NCBI GenBank assembly: GCA_051252515.1
Contig: JBPOFS010000001.1
Coordinates: forward strand, 62,001-126,000
Source: UBA5078 sp051252515
GTDB lineage: Bacteria > Pseudomonadota > Gammaproteobacteria > Pseudomonadales > Pseudohongiellaceae
Length of the DNA: 64,000 bases
Direction: 5' to 3'
Shown: piece by piece, positions 60,252-64,000 of the stretch
Numbering within the stretch: position 1 is the stretch's first letter
Layout of the letters: each line of letters starts with the position of its first letter
The notes under the pieces: generated by a model
Told to the model about the DNA's origin: nothing
Seen by the model: the letters and a program-made list of their open reading frames with translations, nothing else
Databases searched by the model: none
Position numbers and translations under genes: made by a program

Positions 60252-62240
60252 TTAGGTACTGAGCTCAGCGCGATTAGCGAAATAAACCAACGCTTCCGGA
60301 TTGGCAAGCGCATCTTTGTTCTTAACAACCAGTCCATGGATTACCTGACCCACGGCCAGCTCAACAATTTTTCCACTAATGGTGCGAGGAATATCCTCCA
60401 CCTGCAAAATTTTTGCGGGCACGTGACGTGGCGTGGTGTTATTCCGTATCGTTTTTCTAATTAGATCGATAAGATTTTCGTCCAGTTTCAATCCAGAACG
60501 AAGGCGCACGAACAGCACGACGCGCACATCGTCCTGCCACGTTTGCCCTACCGCGATTGACTCCAATACTTCATCGACTTTTTCGACTTGTCGATAAATC
60601 TCAGCGGTGCCAATGCGCACTCCACCGGGGTTGAGCACGGCGTCCGAACGACCGTGAATTATCACACAGACCTGCTCAGGCAAATTGTCGACTGCCTTAT
60701 GTGAAATCACCTCGCCATAATCACCATGAGCCCATACTCCCGCAAAACGTTCAAAATAAGCCTCATGAAAACGCTTACCATCAGAGTCGTTCCAAAATGC
60801 TACTGGTGTCGAGGGGAAAGGGCTGCGACAAACAAGTTCACCTTTGCCTTTTGGCAAGCTACGGCCATCATCATCTACAAAATCCACATCCATTCCCAAA
60901 CCAATGCACTGCAATTGACCACGGTAAACTGGCAGCATAGGGTTACCTAAAGCAAAACAGGACACGATGTCAGTGCCTCCAGATATACTCGACAAACACA
61001 CATCGGCTTTGATATCCCGATAAACGTAGTCGAAGCTCTCGTGGGAAAGTGGGCTCCCCGTAGACAAGACGGATCTGAGCTGACTTAAATCAAATTGTCG
61101 CTCTGGCCTCAGTCCCTCCTTTTCGCAGCTAGCGTAATACTTGGCACTAGAGCCAAACACGGTAACCCCTTCTTGCTCAGCCATGTGCCAGAGCGTTTCG
61201 GCTTCACCAGCGAAAGGAGAACCATCATAGAGCACGATCGTGGCACCCAAAGCTAAGCTACTGACGAGCCAATTCCACATCATCCAACCGCAAGTGGTGT
61301 AGTAGAACACCACATCGTTATCGGAAATATCGCAGTGGAGGGACAACTCTTTGAGGTGCTGCAACAACGTACCGCCGACACCATGAACGATGCACTTAGG
61401 TGCACCAGTAGTGCCAGACGAGTAAAGAATATATAAAGGAGAATCAAAAGAGACTGCTACAAACTCTTCGCTAGCTTCAGCTTCAAGAGCCTGCTCCCAG
61501 CTAAGTCCTTTACTGTCGTTTTCGAAAGCGTTATCTGGCCAGGGACAATCCTGATGATTGTCCACGCCTATCCAAGCCTGCAGCTCGGGCAAAGACGCCA
61601 CTATTTTTACCATTCGCTCTCTTGTGTCGACGATCTTCCCGTTATACTCGTAACCGTTGATCCCGATCAGCACCTTCGGTTGAATCTGGCCGAAACGGTC
61701 CAGGACACCCTGAAGGCCAAAGTCAGGCGAGCAAGACGACCAGACAGCGCCTAATCGTGCGCTAGCAAGCATACCCACAACCGCCTCAATACCGTTAGGC
61801 AAAAAGCCGCCAACCCGATCTCCCTCGCCAACACCAGCCGCTTTCAATGTCCCTGCAAGCTGTGCACTGAGTTCTCGCAGCTCACGATAGCTTAAAGTGC
61901 GTCGTCTTTTATCTTCTCTATGCTCAATGATCGCAATAGCATCATCATCTCCACGAAGCATATTTTCGGCGAAGTTAAGTCGTGCTCCTTCGAACCACTT
62001 TCCAGAGAAATCGTCTTTGCTCAAGATCCTGGCCGTATCGTAACTACCCAATACTTGGTGGTACTGCCAAATCGCTTGCCAGAACGCTCTCTTATTGTCG
62101 ATGGACCAGCGGTGGAGTGCTTGATAATCCTGCGGAACATTGACTCCTTGCTTACCAAGAAAAACAAGGAAATCACGGAGCCTAGAAGCACCTACGCGTT
62201 CCTGTGATGGTTGCCACAGTGGGCTTTGATCTTTATTCAA
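60252..62240 (-). CDS. aacS: Acetoacetate-CoA ligase (acetoacetyl-CoA synthetase)
   Basis: This 662-residue acyl-CoA synthetase has the ATP-binding YILYSSGTTGAPKCIVHGVGG and WSSCSPDFG. The C-terminal HGRSDAVLNPGGVRIGTAEIYRQVE and the Lys of the PRTISGKIVE motif complete the usual set. The N-terminal LWQPSQERVGASRLRDFLVFL matches acetoacetate-CoA ligases rather than acetyl-CoA synthetases. It activates acetoacetate with ATP and CoA. Acetoacetate is the product of both liuE here and fahA at 42196. It lies nine bases after the biotin carboxylase gene. Confidence 0.92.
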   Translation of the reverse strand: MNKDQSPLWQPSQERVGASRLRDFLVFLGKQGVNVPQDYQALHRWSIDNKRAFWQAIWQYHQVLGSYDTARILSKDDFSGKWFEGARLNFAENMLRGDDDAIAIIEHREDKRRRTLSYRELRELSAQLAGTLKAAGVGEGDRVGGFLPNGIEAVVGMLASARLGAVWSSCSPDFGLQGVLDRFGQIQPKVLIGINGYEYNGKIVDTRERMVKIVASLPELQAWIGVDNHQDCPWPDNAFENDSKGLSWEQALEAEASEEFVAVSFDSPLYILYSSGTTGAPKCIVHGVGGTLLQHLKELSLHCDISDNDVVFYYTTCGWMMWNWLVSSLALGATIVLYDGSPFAGEAETLWHMAEQEGVTVFGSSAKYYASCEKEGLRPERQFDLSQLRSVLSTGSPLSHESFDYVYRDIKADVCLSSISGGTDIVSCFALGNPMLPVYRGQLQCIGLGMDVDFVDDDGRSLPKGKGELVCRSPFPSTPVAFWNDSDGKRFHEAYFERFAGVWAHGDYGEVISHKAVDNLPEQVCVIIHGRSDAVLNPGGVRIGTAEIYRQVEKVDEVLESIAVGQTWQDDVRVVLFVRLRSGLKLDENLIDLIRKTIRNNTTPRHVPAKILQVEDIPRTISGKIVELAVGQVIHGLVVKNKDALANPEALVYFANRAELST

Positions 62241-62249
62241 TTTTACACC

Positions 62250-64000
62250 CTACCCATTCGCTTCGAATTCGACTAATGGCTGATCTGCACAGATACTGTC
62301 GTCCTGTGCGCAAAGTACTGACAGCACTATTCCATCCGCGGGAGCTTTAATGGTGTGCTCCATTTTCATCGCCTCCATGATCACCAGCGCCTGCCCCGCT
62401 GATACTTGCTCTTCAGCCGTGCATAACACAGCAGTGACGCGACCGTGCATTGGAGCGGTAAGAGCATGTTCGTCCAAGTCAGTTTCAATCGACACCGGTT
62501 GATTAATCAGGCTCAGCCAAGTCTCTCCGCCGGCAAACACCGTCCAAGTATCGTTTCCATCAAACCACCCAGAAACACGCAAATGTTGGCCTTGGTAACG
62601 CAAAGTGATGACGCCCTTGTGCGATGTCCACTCAAGCGCATAGTGTTGTCCGTTGCTCTGCAGGGTGGCTTTGCCTTGACCGTCAATTCGATAGATCAAA
62701 TGCTGCGTCTCACCTTCTATTCGCACTTCGCAGCGCTGCATATCGGGTAACACCATTCTCCAGCCGTTTGCCTTTGACCAAGGGTCGTCAGACAAACCCT
62801 TGCCCTGTTGGTGGTCGTTAAACCATACCAACCAAGAAAGTACCGCCTGCAGATCATGATCGAATGTCGATTTATGCAGCTCGTCCTGATGCACTTCGAC
62901 AAAATCCGTAGTCAGCTCGGCTCGGCTAAATGCATCGGTTTTCAGTGCGCGAGCGAGGAAGGGCAAGTTAGTGGTAAACCCAGCAAGCTCGGTGTTCGCC
63001 AGCGCTGTCGTTAAACATTGTCGCGCCGCTTCCCGACTCGGCCCCCAGGCGATGATCTTGGCGAGCATAGGATCGTAATCACTTCCGATAACGCTGCCAG
63101 TCTGAATACCCGAGTCCACTCGCACATTGGCCAATGCATCTGGCATTTGTAGATGGCGGACTGTGCCACTGGTTGGCAAGAACTCTCGATCAGGGTCTTC
63201 AGCGTAGAGTCGCACCTCCATGGCGTGACCATTGACTGATAGATCTTCCTGTTGCCAAAGGAGATTTTCACCCTGAGCGATACGCAATTGCCATTCCACC
63301 AGATCGAGCCCAGTAATGGCTTCCGTCACAGGATGTTCAACCTGCAAGCGCGTGTTCATCTCCATGAAATAAAAGTTTTGTTCGGCATCGAATAAGAACT
63401 CCACCGTTCCCGCGCCTTCATAACCGGTGGCTTCACCGCAACGCAGTGCCGCCTGTCCCATTGCTTCGCGCACCGCAGAATCGATGCCTGGCGCCGGAGC
63501 TTCTTCGATGATTTTCTGGTGACGGCGCTGCAGTGAACAATCTCGATCAAAAAGGTAGATTCCTTTGCCGTGTTTATCAAACAATACTTGGACTTCCACA
63601 TGACGTGGTTTCAACAGGTATTTTTCCAGCAACAAATGAGCGTCACCAAAAGAAGACTGAGCTTCGCGTTTTGCACCAGCGATATGTTCGTCTAACTCCG
63701 AGGTATTCCATACCACACGCATGCCCTTGCCGCCGCCGCCAGCGCTGGCTTTTATCAGCACCGGATAGCCAATAAGTTCAGCTTGCGCTTTCAGTGTACT
63801 CAGTGCCTGATTATCACCGTGATATCCAGGTACCAATGGTACATTAGCTTTCTCCATCAAAGTTTTTGCCGCACTCTTCGACCCCATACTCTGGATAGCT
63901 TGTACCGGCGGGCCAACGAATAATATCCCCGCATTTTTACACCCTTCTGCAAGTTGAGAATTTTCAGAAAGAAAACCGTAACCGGGATGAATGGCATCCG
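62250..64000 (-). CDS. liuD: Methylcrotonyl-CoA carboxylase, biotin-containing alpha subunit (partial)
   Basis: The frame is open to the window edge, and the codons before the ATG at 63887 (DAIHPGYGFLSEN) are family sequence, so the true start is outside. About 583 residues are visible. The biotin carboxylase domain shows ATP-grasp KASAGGGGKGMR and EMNTRLQVEHPVTE. After a linker (about 350-500), the C-terminal carrier domain has the biotinylated Lys in EAMKMEHTI. It carboxylates methylcrotonyl-CoA with its beta subunit in leucine breakdown. Its neighbours make the leucine call better than acetyl- or propionyl-CoA carboxylase. Confidence 0.88.
   Translation of the reverse strand, partial: DAIHPGYGFLSENSQLAEGCKNAGILFVGPPVQAIQSMGSKSAAKTLMEKANVPLVPGYHGDNQALSTLKAQAELIGYPVLIKASAGGGGKGMRVVWNTSELDEHIAGAKREAQSSFGDAHLLLEKYLLKPRHVEVQVLFDKHGKGIYLFDRDCSLQRRHQKIIEEAPAPGIDSAVREAMGQAALRCGEATGYEGAGTVEFLFDAEQNFYFMEMNTRLQVEHPVTEAITGLDLVEWQLRIAQGENLLWQQEDLSVNGHAMEVRLYAEDPDREFLPTSGTVRHLQMPDALANVRVDSGIQTGSVIGSDYDPMLAKIIAWGPSREAARQCLTTALANTELAGFTTNLPFLARALKTDAFSRAELTTDFVEVHQDELHKSTFDHDLQAVLSWLVWFNDHQQGKGLSDDPWSKANGWRMVLPDMQRCEVRIEGETQHLIYRIDGQGKATLQSNGQHYALEWTSHKGVITLRYQGQHLRVSGWFDGNDTWTVFAGGETWLSLINQPVSIETDLDEHALTAPMHGRVTAVLCTAEEQVSAGQALVIMEAMKMEHTIKAPADGIVLSVLCAQDDSICADQPLVEFEANG

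Overview
The window is a stretch of chromosome that looks like a marine, Gram-negative, aerobic gammaproteobacterium. Supporting signs are three TonB-dependent receptors, genes for NhaA- and NhaB-type Na+/H+ antiporters, SoxCD-like sulfur oxidation genes, homogentisate-pathway tyrosine catabolism, leucine catabolism, Lrp/AsnC regulators and moderate GC. Placement near Cellvibrionales or Halieaceae-like lineages is an inference from gene content. I saw no rRNA, tRNA, transposase, integrase or CRISPR array.

Layout. 1-818: the 3' end of nhaA overlapping a small PepSY-type membrane protein. 1151-7186: two paralogous TonB-dependent receptors facing each other tail to tail. 7593-10907 (minus): succinate-semialdehyde dehydrogenase, SoxD-like cytochrome c and SoxC-like molybdoenzyme. 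11671-14906 (minus): two tandem nhaB genes. 15336-28156: mostly small single genes and short operons, including a MASE1-GGDEF diguanylate cyclase, ArsC, acetyltransferases, a 2OG-Fe(II) oxygenase, a cyclase-family hydrolase, a CDP-alcohol phosphatidyltransferase/cytidylyltransferase/UPF0316 cluster, a ParD-like protein with methionine aminopeptidase and YnfA, an Asp/Glu racemase with a P-loop kinase, a DUF3500 protein and a metallophosphoesterase. 28435-32282: an exported three-repeat protein and a dynamin-like GTPase separated by an AT-rich, repeat-bearing spacer.

33174-58490 is the most unusual part. A four-gene cassette occurs twice in the same orientation, about 18 kb apart (34148-39877 and 52207-57895). 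Its order is heme c lipoprotein with DUF1592-group domains, Tat-exported DUF1552 protein, secreted-repeat (PF03640/COG4315) protein, and an exported protein of unrecognised family. Gene order, protein lengths and intergenic distances are almost the same in both copies, and the nucleotide identity is patchy. Between them lie phenylacetate-CoA ligase, the tyrosine/homogentisate genes maiA-fahA-hmgA-hpd, a class II DAHP synthase, a divergent Lrp/AsnC regulator, an exported HpcH/HpaI-like lipoprotein and a third TonB-dependent receptor. The second copy sits 46 bases behind an NRAMP-type transporter gene that seems to have lost its middle.

58845-64000: a second Lrp/AsnC regulator with helically phased repeats upstream, then HMG-CoA lyase, acetoacetate-CoA ligase and the biotin subunit of methylcrotonyl-CoA carboxylase (running off the window). 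These finish leucine breakdown and activate acetoacetate. Because tyrosine breakdown also yields acetoacetate plus fumarate, the acetoacetate-CoA ligase could serve both pathways. The best candidate for an undescribed system is the duplicated exported cassette.
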